From assembly GCA_009760855.2 (NCBI GenBank), contig WPIO01000059.1, positions 1,643,501-1,707,500 of the forward strand: 64,000 bases of DNA, given 5' to 3'. Under the pieces are notes generated by a model, which had not been told where the DNA came from, did no database searches, and was given only the letters and a program-made list of their open reading frames with translations. Of the stretch, positions 1-10,757 are shown in pieces (within the stretch, counting starts at the first letter, position 1; every line of letters starts with the position of its first letter). The stretch comes from Cristatella mucedo. Taxonomy: Eukaryota > Bryozoa > Phylactolaemata > Cristatellidae. The translations under genes and the position numbers were made by a program.

Positions 1-213
1 GTATATTATATAATTCTTTTTTTGACGCCGAGGTTGCATTTTTACAAGCTGCCGTCGATTTCGGCTGATTTCGGTGAGCAACAAACCGAACAGGTCAGCC
101 GGGATTGTGACTATGTTGTTGGCGAATAGATGAAGCACACGCAAAGAAATTAGCATCTTCAGGCAGTCCGGAACTTCCACTATTGCGTTTCCGCCAAGAT
201 TGAGCGTCTCAAG
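1..213 (-). CDS. Leucine-rich-repeat protein, second exon, cut by window edge
   Basis: After an acceptor (ttttttactcacag, ending at 214) the minus strand continues in phase 0 with LETLNLGGNAIVEVPD and then SLRVLHLFANNIVTIP, two further clear leucine-rich repeats. The frame stays open to base 1. The text after PADLFG loses the repeat pattern and becomes lysine/arginine rich, so the true exon may end at a weak GT near 75-80 (CTGTTCG then gtttgt) or at CTT-gtaaaa nearer the edge. The intron of about 90 bp (214-303) is short but has normal GT-AG borders. The rest of the gene lies to the left of the window. Confidence 0.65.
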
Positions 214-303
214 CTGTGAGTAAAAAATATGAAAGCAAATCAACCTTCCCATTATATACCAAGAACGTTGGCTAGTGGCTAGCACACCCTGGCGGCTACC
301 GAC

Positions 304-480
304 CTGGCCAAGCTCTGCGAACTCCGAAGGCAAGAACTTTAACTTATTGAGCTTCAAGTCAATGCTCAATAACGTCTTGATTGAACCTATGATTTTCGGA
401 ACTCTTTCTAGGTTTTTGCAGCTCATGTTCAGTGACTTGGCATTACCCTGCAGGGCCCGCAACAGCATTGTATCCGCCAT
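304..480 (-). CDS. Leucine-rich-repeat protein, first coding exon
   Basis: The minus strand reads 59 codons from an ATG at 480 in good Kozak context (A at -3, G at +4). The peptide starts MADTMLLRALQGN and runs into leucine-rich repeats of the LxxLxLxxNxLxxLP type, for example LKLNKLKFLPSEFAEL. It ends at GGCCAG before a GT donor at 303-302, in phase 0. The spacing of leucines, the N and the P is what identifies the family. The opening resembles small intracellular LRR proteins such as LRRC69 or LRRC57, judged from memory of the family pattern only. No signal peptide is seen, so a cytosolic scaffold is likely; the function is unknown. The next exon (1-213) continues the repeat register. Confidence 0.72.
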
Positions 481-655
481 TTTGGTCGTCGTAGTTACGG
501 ATAGATTATGCTACCTCCCCAAATGTGAGACCGGTAGATAAGGTCCATCCAAGAGGGCGCCCTCAGTAGATCCTACTCTCTATACTCTATAACGCCTGCT
601 CACCTGATAAACAACGTGAAGAGAATACAAAGCTCGTGAAACAGGTGATGAACTC

Positions 656-656
<1 letters not shown>

Positions 657-692
<36 letters not shown>
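657..692. repeat. (TA)n microsatellite
   Basis: An uninterrupted TA dinucleotide run that directly abuts the left 80 bp inverted repeat. Confidence 0.95.
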
Positions 693-695
<3 letters not shown>

Positions 696-771
696 TCGGT
701 TACCGTCGGCATACCTGCCTGCATTCGCGCTGCACCAAGGACTCACTAGCTACTTCAAGACATTCGGCCTT
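692..771 (+). repeat. Left arm of an ~80 bp inverted repeat
   Basis: Bases 692-771 are the reverse complement of 3788-3867 with about three mismatches by eye. The outer ends read ACATTCGG on the left and, inverted, ACATTCAG on the right. The two arms face each other across 3.0 kb of LINE debris, as terminal inverted repeats would. No target-site duplication is obvious (TA repeat on one side, GGTAGC on the other). Confidence 0.8.
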
Positions 772-783
772 CGAACCCCTATG

Positions 784-1150
784 TAATGTGTAATGTATCT
801 CCGTCTGTAACTCCGCACAAAGTCATAAAGACCACGTGGGTGTTACGCAGGATAGTTTGGTATAGCGCACTCACAGCCTAAGCGGCTTTCGGTACGCATT
901 CGGTAGCCAACAGGCTTAATCTTACGCAACAAAGAGAAAGTGAGAAGCATAGCAGAGCCAGGAGAGCAGTTGAGGTAGTGAGTAGCATAGAAGTAGCAGC
1001 TCAGGATCGCTGAAAAAGATGTGCCATATTCGGCAGCAGGAGAGTAGTTGTCGTTGCGTAAGATTCGTGGAAGCGAGTTCCACAGTCTAGGACCTGCAGA
1101 GCTCAAGCTTCTGTCGCCAACGGTCTGACCTTGTACGTAGTGGAACACGA
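784..1150 (-). mobile_element. LINE group B 3' fragment
   Basis: On the minus strand this encodes the extreme C-terminus of a CR1/L2-like reverse transcriptase ORF (VGDRSLSSAGPRLWNSLP, then YFYATHYLNCSP and GYRMRTESRLGCECAI). It is followed by the group-B 3' end CTCCGTCTG/GGAGATACATT with ACATT repeats. Matching copies occur at 2045, 21945, 32040, 54648 and 59070. It is 5'-truncated and dead. Confidence 0.85.
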
Positions 1151-1167
1151 TGGCACCACAATAGCTT

Positions 1168-1465
1168 AGAACTTAAAACTTAGAACTTAAAAACACACTT
1201 ATTTAGGACAGCATTTTGTGGGTCCCTGTGATTCGTTCTTCATGTGCTTATGCGTGCTGACACTGTGCATGCTGCCACTAACCACATTTGCATGCTGACC
1301 CTGCGCATGTCACCCCTAACTATGTTATTAATTTTATTTGTTTATCAAGCATGATATTACTCACCATTTAATTGCATTTCCCTTTGCAGCAAATGTAAAG
1401 CGCCTAGAAAGAGATTGAGTTCTCCGAGGGCGCTTTATCAAGTGCATTATTATTATTATTATTAG
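1168..1465 (+). mobile_element. LINE group A 3' UTR and ATT tail
   Basis: This is the 3' end of LINE group A. It starts near the last codons (AAAAACACACTTATTTAGGA), runs through a conserved UTR with repeated GCATGCTGAC words, and ends in the hairpin AAAGCGCC...GGCGCTTT followed by (ATT)n. It is 5'-truncated. Confidence 0.9.
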
Positions 1466-1761
1466 CGACATTATGCCAAGATAAAAGATCCATATCAATA
1501 GGGTAAATAAATTAGTCTACTCGACTGCGACCAAGGGGCGTTCCCTCATGAGATTCGGATTACAGTGATTCGTCTCGTACACGGCGCCAGGAGCTGAGCT
1601 ACTGAACTGCTTACCGCTTGTCAATGCCTCGTGCGAAATTGCCACCTCTACAACGACTATACCTGCACACTTGTATACTGCCTTAACAGGGATCATCCCA
1701 CGATCAGCTCGCTAGCCTATTTAATTCTGGAGCCGCTCACAATTTTTCAGCAGTCATAACC

Positions 1762-1815
1762 TTCTTTACAGCTTTGTGGAATTACAGACGGAGATACATT
1801 ACATTACACATTAAT
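1762..1815 (+). mobile_element. LINE group B extreme 3' end
   Basis: A short stretch (GCTTTGTGGAATTACAGACG followed by GAGATACATTACATTACA) identical in pattern to the group-B terminus. Confidence 0.75.
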
Positions 1816-2044
1816 CTTGCCGATCTACCAAGCCGTCATTTCGGCTTATTGCATTACGCTGGTTAGCCGACACAAACATCGAGGATGTCTGCCACGTCTC
1901 CATTCCTTCGTCGATGTCCAAAGACGCATCATGTATTCTCATCAGGGATAGCAATTTCGGAATATGCGTATTTTTGTACGACTTTCAGGCAATATCAGTC
2001 ATACTAGTTTTGCCTTAACACACTTTTAACTTCTACACGAACTT

Positions 2045-2715
2045 AACTGTAATTTGAAATATCTCCACCCGTTACTCCAAAAAGCCACAAAGACTAAGTG
2101 GGTGTTACGCAGGAGAGTTTTGTATAGCGCACTCACAGCCTAAGCGGCTTTCGGTACGCATTCGGTAGCCAACAGACTTCGTCTCACGCAACAAAGAGAA
2201 AGTGGGAAGCATAGCAGAGTCAGGAGAGCAGTTGAGGTAGTGAGTAGCATAGAAGTAGCAGCACAGCACCGCTGAAGAAGATGTGCCATAGTCGGCAGTT
2301 GGAGAGTAGTTGTCGTTGCGAAAGAATTGTGGAAGCAAAGAGAGAGTGAGAAGTATAGGCGAGTCAGAATGGCAGTCGAGGAAGTGAGTAGCGTGGTATT
2401 AAGAGCTTAGGACCGCTGGAACGGATGTCCCACAGTCGGCTGGCAGTAGGAGAGTAGACTTCGAGGGGTAAAAACTGTGGAAGTGAGCACAGTGGAGAGT
2501 TTCGCAGTTCGGTGACGTGTGAATTGACCTCTCTCGGACCTCCTCTCTGACTTGTATTGCTGACGCGAACAGTTTCGCAGCACAGGGCAACATGCATGGA
2601 CCAACTTATATGTTGTATCCTTATCTAAACAAGCCCGAATTTTTAGCAATGCTATGTTGCTGAAAGTAGGCAGATAGTGCGGGAAGCTTCATAGTGTACC
2701 AGGTGCCGGAAGTAG
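2045..2715 (-). mobile_element. Joined LINE fragments (two group B, one group A)
   Basis: From 2045 to about 2340 is one group-B 3' end, with the same RT C-terminal peptide as at 843-1148. At AATTGTGGAAGC it switches to a second, more diverged group-B piece (about 2341-2495). From about 2590 to 2715 is a group-A RT piece (minus strand KIRACLDKDT, seen also in the copy at 48550). The three are joined head to tail in one orientation, which points to nested insertion or rearrangement. Confidence 0.75.
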
Positions 2716-3640
2716 TCGAAGTATGAAGCATGGCAAAACAGTCGTCTGCTAAGCCGACGAACGAGTGAACATTCCAGCCACCTGCTGTAGTCCGACTTCT
2801 TTATTTGCCATTTGAATTTTTTCTCCTATGACATTGTCGCCAAGCATGTAGGATTTCATGAGCTACGCGGCGGATGATGGAAAGCGGAAGTCGACGGTGG
2901 AAGCGCTCCTAGCGGTCGGCTTTTCGCTGCTGTCCACAACCTGCGGGTGCACTACACTACCTCTCAGCTTGCATTGCCGCCATTCGAAATTGAATGAATG
3001 CTAGCTTTTTCAAATCGAACGACGGATGATTCGGGCAGTAACTACGGGCTGTTAGCGTCACCCAAAAACGGGAAATAGTAACCCTCAAATGGCGTCAGCC
3101 AGCATATCCACACAGTGATCGTGATCGGAATCTGGGCGGAACTCATTCTTTTGCTCCGGCTTAGCGATTTTAAATATTTGCTCCTCGGGCTTTTCATCGT
3201 TTGAATGCCTTTCCCTTTCGTCTCGGGCCAATTAGCTGCGGCTCTAACTCGGAGACCTCGTCTTCAGTTCAGATTAAAGTAAAGCCTGGAGCCCGATCTC
3301 AAACAACGAACGCCCCCTAGCCTAGAGCTACGCTACTCCCTCTCCGCAAACCGCGGTGTGGGCTCACCTGAAGCATGTTGCCTTGCATTTCCTGTTGCAA
3401 GCAGCTGATAGCTGCTTAGGCGTATCTGTCTCTCTACACATATGATTAGAGCTAGGCATTTAAGGCTGCCGAATCAACGAACCTTTTCAATCACGTGATT
3501 TGACGCCCATTTAAAATGAAGCAAGAGGTCCGACGGCGTAATCCCGATGACAGCATTTTCTCAGTCCCGCGAGTCATTCTGTGCATACGTGCAGGCTTGA
3601 TAGAAATTAATAATGGTATTATCCCTAATCAGTTGACAAA
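2716..3640. other. No gene recognised
   Basis: No convincing exon or repeat family is seen. A donor-like CAG|GTGAGC occurs on the minus strand near 3368, but the short open stretch before it has no recognisable protein content. Confidence 0.5.
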
Positions 3641-3787
3641 CTTCATTTCCTGCACATGTGAAGTGCCCAGAGAGAAAGAGAGATTTAGTTTTCTTAGACG
3701 GCGCTACACTGCTAGAAGCTAACTGTAGCCACAACCGAACCGTTCATGACTGTGCTAGTCCTTGCCGACGCTTGACAAATACCGGCC

Positions 3788-3867
3788 AAGGCCGAAGGTC
3801 TTGAAGTAGCTAGTGAGTCCTTGGTGCAGCACGAATGCAGGCAGGTATGCCGACGGTAACTGAATGT
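3788..3867 (-). repeat. Right arm of the ~80 bp inverted repeat
   Basis: Reverse complement of 692-771 (see that entry). Confidence 0.8.
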
Positions 3868-3959
3868 GGTAGCACCAAAGATCACCCATACCTAATATCA
3901 AACCCATACCTAGCACGTCTGTGACCTTGCATACAACGAACCCGTTCCTCCAAGCATTT

Positions 3960-4215
3960 GCTGGGTTTGTTTGATTATTCCTCTATGTGCTTATGAGAGC
4001 AGACACTGTGCATGTTACCACTTACCATACCATACATGCTGACATCATGCATGCTACCACTAACCATACCACGCATGTTGGCATTGTGCATGCAAGCTAC
4101 CACTATAATCATATGGTCATGCTTCTTTGCAGCATGTGTAAAGTGCCTAGAAAGAGACTAAGTTATCTGAGGGTGCTCCAAAAATGTATTATTATTATTA
4201 TTACTATTATTATTA
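3960..4215 (+). mobile_element. LINE group A-like tail, diverged
   Basis: It shares the group-A UTR words (CACTGTGCATG, GCTACCACTAACCAT), the hairpin region (TGTAAAGTGCCTAGAAAGAG) and a long ATT-rich tail. A still shorter relic of the same hairpin lies at 3650-3712. Confidence 0.75.
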
Positions 4216-5040
4216 CCTCGCATGCACCGTCGGTGATGCTGAGGTAGAAGAATAGAGCATGAGCAGTTGAACCATATTATTACTAACGGTATGTTTCCAA
4301 GTCACATCTAGTGTACACGTGCCCGGCACCAGCCAGGGTGTGCAACTCCTAATCATTATAATTCAAGAACCGCAAACACTATATAGACGGTCATAGTCTG
4401 ACTGCTATAGCACGCCAACGTCTCATTCCACATTTATTATTATCGTGTTTCCTCACGGCACCCACAGCAGCAGTCTGCTTTGCTCTGTCGGTGGCCCAGC
4501 ATTATGGGACAGCAGTTTGTCAATCGTTTGCTCAAGCAGCCACATTCCAGTCAAACCTCAAGGACAGACACTCGCTAGTGCTCTGCCGCTATATGCAGAG
4601 CACTTGGGAGCGAGGCTCGAGCAGGTCGTGCAGCGACACCTCAGACGCCTCCTCCGGCAACAACAGACAACTATACCTGCAGCTTGCATGCCTCCTACTA
4701 CCTGCGATGATAATAGTAAGAACGATAATTAGAGCTTTCCTTTTAACAGCGCCCTACGAGAATCAAATCTCTATCCAGGCAAGTCAACATACAACTTTCT
4801 GAAGGAAAATTGACGTGTCGGTGACGTGTCAGTGACACGCGCGGCATGATGCCCAGACAAACATGCAATCGTATCGTGCTCAGACAAAAGCAAACTAGTA
4901 TCGTGCGTAGGCTAGCACAAAGTGCACGCTAGCCAAACAGGAAGACACTGAGGGCCACCCGGTAGTAGGACCTCCGGCCACTAACACGCACTGAATGAAG
5001 CAGAGGTTAAAAGGCTAGGCAGGTAGGAGAAAAAGTGACA
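4216..5040. other. No gene recognised; one LINE tail scrap
   Basis: A minus-strand remnant of the group-A hairpin (GCGCCCTACGAGAATC) is visible near 4743-4775. The rest shows nothing recognisable. Confidence 0.5.
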
Positions 5041-5160
5041 CTCACTGCAGCCAGAGGTACAGGGGGGGGGGGGGCAATTGCCCCCACCCCCTACACGGAC
5101 CGAGGGAAGAGCCTGTATATACTGAGGCAAATTTCCCCCCCCCCCCAGTGCATCCTATTG
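5041..5160. repeat. G-tract/C-tract palindrome, possible hAT terminal sequence
   Basis: A run of 13 or so G is followed by CAATTGCCCCCACCCC, and 60 bp later comes a run of about 12 C. The phrase CAGCCAGAGG...GGGGCAATTGCCCC resembles terminal repeats of zinc-finger hAT elements in many animals. That is a resemblance from memory; no transposase is attached. Confidence 0.35.
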
Positions 5161-5462
5161 GCCTCTTGGAGAGGTGCTGCGAAGGTGCAGCCTTCGATCG
5201 AAATGCCCAAAAATGAACTAATTGCTCACGGGGAGGGGGAGTGCCCAGCGGAGACGCCCACCGGAGCTTCCAGACTTGAGAGCCACGAGTGCCATTCAAA
5301 GTGAAGCTCTCTGCGTCACTTATTTCTAGCTGCTCGTTTTAAAACTGAAAACGGTGTGGCTGGCTGATACTGAGTTCGAGCGTTCAGTGAAGGCAATTCG
5401 AGGGAGGGACTGGCATGCTCTCTTCGCCTTAGTAAATTGGCTTCGCGGCGAGCTGTCAAACG

Positions 5463-5759
5463 TCTGCTAACTCGCTGCTGCATGCTGCTGCTGCATGCTG
5501 CTGCTGCTGCCTCTGCTGCTGCATGCTGCTGCTGCTGCATGCTGCTGCTGCTGCATGCTGCTGCTGCTGCATGCATGCTGCTGCTGCTGCTGCATGCATG
5601 CTGCTGCTGCTGCTGCCTCTGCTGCTGCTGCATGCATGCTGCATGCTGCTACTGCTGCATGCTGCTGCTGCTGCATGCATGCTGCTGCTGCATGCATGCT
5701 GCTGCTGCATGCTGCTGCTGCCTCTGCTGCTGCATGCTGCTGCTGCATGCTGCTGCTGC

Positions 5760-5797
<38 letters not shown>

Positions 5798-5855
5798 TGC
5801 TGCTGCTGCATGCTGCTGCTGCCTCTGCTGCTGCCTCTGCTGCTGCAGCTGTGGC
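5463..5855. repeat. CTG/CAG repeat interrupted by CATG and CCT
   Basis: About 390 bp of CTG triplets broken at intervals by GCATG or CCTCTG, with the purest run at 5760-5800. Several frames stay open and give poly-Ala, poly-Cys, poly-Ser or poly-Gln; this follows from the repeat and is not evidence of a gene. Confidence 0.95.
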
Positions 5856-6435
5856 TGCACGAGCGGTGGCTTCCACTGCTGCCAAGCAGAGCAGAGCTTG
5901 CCGACGTTTTCCGCTGCTGCCTTCCGTAGGCGGAAAGTCTAAAATGCTTGAGAGAAAGTGTCGTCGGTCGGTGGTATAACAAAAAAAGGTGACCTTGACC
6001 AGCCTTGACGAGATGGGCCACGTCGGCCAAGAAGCCGACACGACTCGCATGCAGCCATTATGGGTGCAGACACATGCGTCAAGGCAGTGTGCAGCACAGC
6101 ACAGACAATGCATAGTTAGGACGGTCACAATAAAAAGCATTGCTTATAGAGTAAAGCCAAAAGAGACTGCCTGTTGACGTGTTGCCAGAATCCTGCACGG
6201 TACGATATTAATAACAATAGTAATGAGAGCAATAACAAGAGATTATGTTTGAACACATGTACAGTGCCATTAAAGAACTAAATTTCTTTTTCCACGCACT
6301 TCACACTGCTAGTCCACGGAAATGAAGCACATCAACTGATTAGTGATAACACTCACGCACGCACACTTTCGGTGTATGTAAGCATACACACTTAGGAACA
6401 TTCGAGCTGAAGGCACAGTCACCATAGGATTTGAG

Positions 6436-6545
6436 GCTATAATAATAATATTAATATTAATAAATTTGTATAGCACCCTCTGAGAGCTTAATCTCTTTCT
6501 AGACACTTTACAGATGCTGTTTAGAAAGCTTTACCAAATGATTGG
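6436..6545 (-). mobile_element. LINE tail (ATT)n, minus strand
   Basis: AATAATAATATTAATATTAA is followed by the complement of the group-A hairpin (CACCCTCTGAGAGCTTAATC). It is diverged, with a different upstream UTR (AAAGCTTTACCAAATG) shared with the copy at 13906. Confidence 0.75.
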
Positions 6546-9500
6546 AGGTTGGTTAGAGGCTCAGCTAAGTGACCGGTCAGATGGGAGGAGCCGTGGTATA
6601 GAAGCAAAGGGCAAAACCAGAGAAGGAAGCACTTCCTAAAGGTAGGTCAGCGCACGCGACTGATCGAACATAAAGAGGTCAATGGTCAGCAATGCCTGGC
6701 CCCAAAAATTTAGTAAGCACTATTGGTCTCATTGAACATTGGTGCTTTCATTGCCAACATTTGGTGTTTTCATTGCCAACACTTGGTGCTTTCAATCGGA
6801 TTAGCTCAGCTGCAAAAACTACCGCCTGAGTACCGAGCTAGCGAGATCACTATCTACCGTGAGCTACTAAACCTTTTGCCTACTGTTGTTCTGCAGAGAA
6901 TCCTGCTCCAGGCCAGGCCCTCCTCTCACTTTGTAGCAGCTGACTTCTTTAGCATCCGACTTTGAAGTACTAGCACAGTGTAGAAGGAGTTCGTGGGCCA
7001 ACTGTCCCAATCCTTACTGTTTTGCAATGCCGCGTCTTTGTGTCTCGCATTGCGGAGGCCTCCAAAGGAAAAATGCACTACAAGCAAGTGCAGATTCAGG
7101 CCACGTTTTTTAATAAAACCTCAAGACAGGACTTCAATTATAGTCTCTGCTTGTCTATGCGAGACTGACAGTAAAGGAAGGACGTACCCTACATGATTAA
7201 GGGATGAGATAAACCGTCCTAATTGTTTTCAGCCAACAGTTGAAATCGGTTGTGGCATTGTCAAAATCCAGGGTATTTCTGCTATAACAATGTCGGACTT
7301 GAGCTCCAGTTTCACGGACTCATCGACCAGCATGTGGGTTCTGATTTGGTATGAAATGCAGGAATTATACGCACTACAGCTCTTCTGGGGAACGACTACA
7401 TTTGGCGGGAGGACAGTGCCAAATGCGCCTGCAATTCTGCCCCCAGCTAGGACTCGAGAAGAGAGATTTGTTCAGTTGCAGAAGCATTAAAGTAGCGCTA
7501 TGCAAAAGACTCTGTAAGAGTTCGACAGACTCTATGCTCTGTTGTGTCATGATAGGTAGATGTCCTGATTAATTGCATGCCATGTCACAAACTGTCCGAT
7601 GCCTGGAATTTTGAACCCTTGCATACCAACATGGCTGGCAGCAGAATGACTCACCAGTCACCTGCAACCGCCTGTTTGCCGATACCTCCCCTCACTTATC
7701 CTCTCCTCTCCTCCCCCCCACGAGGTCTCATGACAGACGCGAGCCGGAGATACAGGAGATAGCACCGTCTAGCAGTCACCAGGTCGATAGCAGCAAGACG
7801 CTGCAAGGCATCAGCCTGTGAACGGCGATACGTGGTAATCTCGCATGTCGAGGTGAGGGGTCAAGCACAGAGGCAAGTCGCGCTGATCCTTGGTGCTAGA
7901 GCCGGTGATGTCTGCACACAAAAAGTTTCAATATCGCTCACAATAACGCTTATATTCCATGTAAAAATAGTCGATACTGCTCTGACTGCCGACTGAGCGA
8001 AATAGGTAGCGACGAATGAAAGGCCGATGCCGTGCTTCCCCTGTGGCGGCATCAAAAGTTTGTCGTCGCCAGACAGCAGCGTTGGTAAGAGGCTGCGGCT
8101 GCTGGCAGGGCTGCACACACTGTGGAAGCCCTGCAAAGTCAATACAGAGCAGATAATCGCACCTGAGTACACAAGCGACGCTGCAGGTCAAGCCGTGCTG
8201 CAGTGTCGGGCACTGGTAGCTCGCACTGGTAGCTCGCAGCCAGCAGCAGCTGAGCACTCACGCAGCAGACAGCAGCTATGCTAAGTGGAGACGCCAAAAC
8301 GCTTGCCAACAACTTCACTCAAGGAATCAGTATTGTGTGGGCATACACACACACACACACACTCACGCTCGCACATAGATCTATATAAGATAGAGTCTAT
8401 ATAAGATAGCTCATGCATGCACGCATGCATGAGCTATCTTATATAGACCACATGCCTATTCTCATCAGTCACCAAAGGTTTAGGATCGGTGACGATGGCG
8501 ACGATGAGGAGCGATGACGAAATGATGGACGAGGACAAAGAGAGAGAGGCTATCGTATCCTAGTAACAGCCTTCACTCCCCATGCGACTCCATCGCAGGA
8601 ATCACAAGCTTTAAGGAGTCATCAGCACAGCACAGGCACAGCACAGGACAGGTCGGCCCGACCAATGCTTGCACGACTGACCGGAAGTCTAGCTGCCCAC
8701 CGGCTCGACGTCTGTCGAAGCCCGCAGCAGAGCTTTCCCAGATGGAAGTCATGCGAGAGATGACAAGGCCTGTGCAATCTGCTTCAGCAGCTGGCAGACG
8801 GAAGATGCACGAGAGATTATAATGTCATGCCATCGAGAAACTGCTGCCTATCCTGGCCACCGTTGGCTTAGAAATCTCTGAGCCACCGACCGCCTGACTG
8901 ACCTACGATCTGTGGCAGCATTCAGAGCGATTATTCTCTATAGCCACGCTTCAAGGCACAGAAGTAGTGTTCAAAAGCCATCTACTCGCAGCAGAGAGTC
9001 AGCGATCACGGATCGATTCATTTGATGTGAGCAGCCGAGAGAAATGAGGTCAATGTCAAACCTGGTCTCGAAGAGCCGCAAGCCACTATTAACTATTTAC
9101 TCAATCCAGCTTAGCAACTGCAACTGCCCTAGCAACCCTCAGGCCCCAGGCTCGCTGAGCAGCACGGCGACGTTGCAAGGAAGGGGGCGAGAGGCCGGCA
9201 GCCGACAGACGCCTTACCGACGGTCAATGCCGAATAATAGAGCCAGGCACGGGAGGGGGGCCCTCGGGCTGAGTGGCTGGTTGGTTGGGTGGGCAATAAA
9301 TAGCAAGGGGAGAAGGATCACACTAACCCTGCTCTGGGACACTGATGAATGCATTAAGCTCTCAAGGACAGTGATCTGCAATGCTAAGTGATCGCCAGGT
9401 GACATCCACTCACGAGCGTACCCGGAAGCAACGGCTGTGGCCGTGGTCGGCGAAGGTCTTCTCACTGAACCGAGCACCTACAATGAGCAGCACGACACGG

Positions 9501-10665
9501 GTAGCCAAGCAGGCACAATTTACATGTACGACCATTCACAAGAGCTCAGCAGCAGCAGCATCCAGAGTGCACGCCGTCACTGTTTCCCATGCGTGTGCTT
9601 GGCGTGGCATCGATAGCAAAAGGGGAATACGCTTACTTGTCGTCTTTACCTCCTCCTGCCTGCAAAGACAAGAAAGGGTGGCGGCCTGTCAGCGGGCAGC
9701 CACAATCTCACACGTATGCAGGCTCAGCCGAGCTGAGAGCTCGGGTCACGCGCCGCGAACTCTGCCACTGTCGCATGCAAATAACCGGCGTCCTACCTTG
9801 GACTTTGCCCCTGCCTCCGCTGGTGCTCCAGCTGCTGCCTTGTCGTCCTGAATAAGGAGGCCGAGTTATAGCCGAGCCGAGACATAACAGACCGCACGAG
9901 ACCGCAACGAGGCTCGCAACGCCGCGGCAAATTGCCATGCAACGAGCCTCTCAGCGCTGCTGCTGCTGCCGCCGGCAGCAGCGCTCTCGCGCACGCAGGA
10001 CATTGCTAGCTGACAGAAAAGCAGGCGGTCCGAGTTAGGAACCCAGGTCATGCACCATAGTAGAGGAGGAGGGGCAAGTGGGGTTGTGCCCCACAACTGG
10101 GCATTCGAGAGAAGCTGCAGCTTCATTCAACTTTGACTGCCACTAACTTCGTAGGACACTGCTCATGACGACAAGCTCAAGTGTACCACGATCAAACGTG
10201 GCGGTCGAGCAGGGAAAGCTGAGGCACGGTCGGCATGTAGATTTGCCAGCGAGTGATTGATCGGTGGCGCACGAGGATACCAGCAAAGCCCCGACGCAGC
10301 TGAGCCGACAACCGGATTGTACTGCTTTCAAAATCGTCCAGTACGAAGCCCTCTGTCGGTCGTCAGACGGCTCTCACCGTTGCGAGCTTCGGGGCAGGGG
10401 CTCGGCCCTGCGTGCTGCAGAAAGCAGCAGACGGCTTCGACGCAGTCGGCAGCTCGCAGCTGTCTTCCAAAAGGCAAACAAAGCTGGTGCTTAACGACTA
10501 ACTACCGTCCCCCCCCTATTCGGACTGTTGCATCAAAGCTCAGCCAGCAGTAGCAAGGCTTTTTTCAAGATTCTCTCAAGGTAGCAGTCATATCGAATCT
10601 CTCGGCTCCTGACAAACTGCGTTCAGTATCGCAAGTGTATTCAGCAGTGTGGTGCCATAACTGAC
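6546..10665. other. No exon recognised; small tandem repeats
   Basis: The cytochrome b5 gene on the minus strand must end in or beyond this stretch, but its last exon was not found. Small repeats are present: a ~22 bp unit (TTGGTGTTTTCATTGCCAAC) nearly three times at 6737-6800, a CA run at 8347-8361, and CAGCACAGG words near 8630. Open frames of 60-156 codons here show no protein family. Confidence 0.5.
8395..8448. repeat. Perfect 26 bp palindrome with 2 bp spacer
   Basis: The left arm 8395-8420 is exactly complementary to 8423-8448, leaving only AC between them. A partial direct copy of the arm start (TCTATATAAGATAG) lies just upstream at 8380-8394. It could extrude as a cruciform. Confidence 0.9.
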
Positions 10666-10757
10666 CGGATGTAAGTCACCGATGACGTACTTTTTCATCA
10701 TTCCTTTTGCATCGGACGAATGTCCGACGTTTTGAAAGTCCTTCGTGGCATCCCGGC
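10666..10757 (-). CDS. CYB5: Cytochrome b5, exon 3 (second haem histidine)
   Basis: After the acceptor TTTTCTTCTACCAG the frame continues in phase 1 as [18 protein letters not shown], followed by [13 protein letters not shown]. This matches the end of the haem fold: the F-x-x-V-G-H-S motif with the second axial histidine, then the Y-x-I-G-x-L-H-P close. It ends at CCG|GTCAGT, phase 0. The three exons give 38 + 12 + 31 residues, a whole soluble haem core. The C-terminal linker and membrane anchor (normally about 40 more residues) were not located between here and base 1, so whether this is the anchored or a soluble form is open. Confidence 0.85.

Noticed and set aside
5437-6140. Several overlapping open frames of 130-190 codons on both strands
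   Set aside because: Produced by the CTG/CAG repeat, which is open in five frames; no flanking protein content.
9214-9477. Cytochrome b5 exon 3 candidate (FADHGHS-like text)
   Set aside because: Lacks the surrounding motif; the true exon was found at 10666-10757.
9708-9938. Hydrophobic stretch as the missing cytochrome b5 membrane anchor
   Set aside because: An upstream stop, no polypyrimidine acceptor, and poor match to an anchor.
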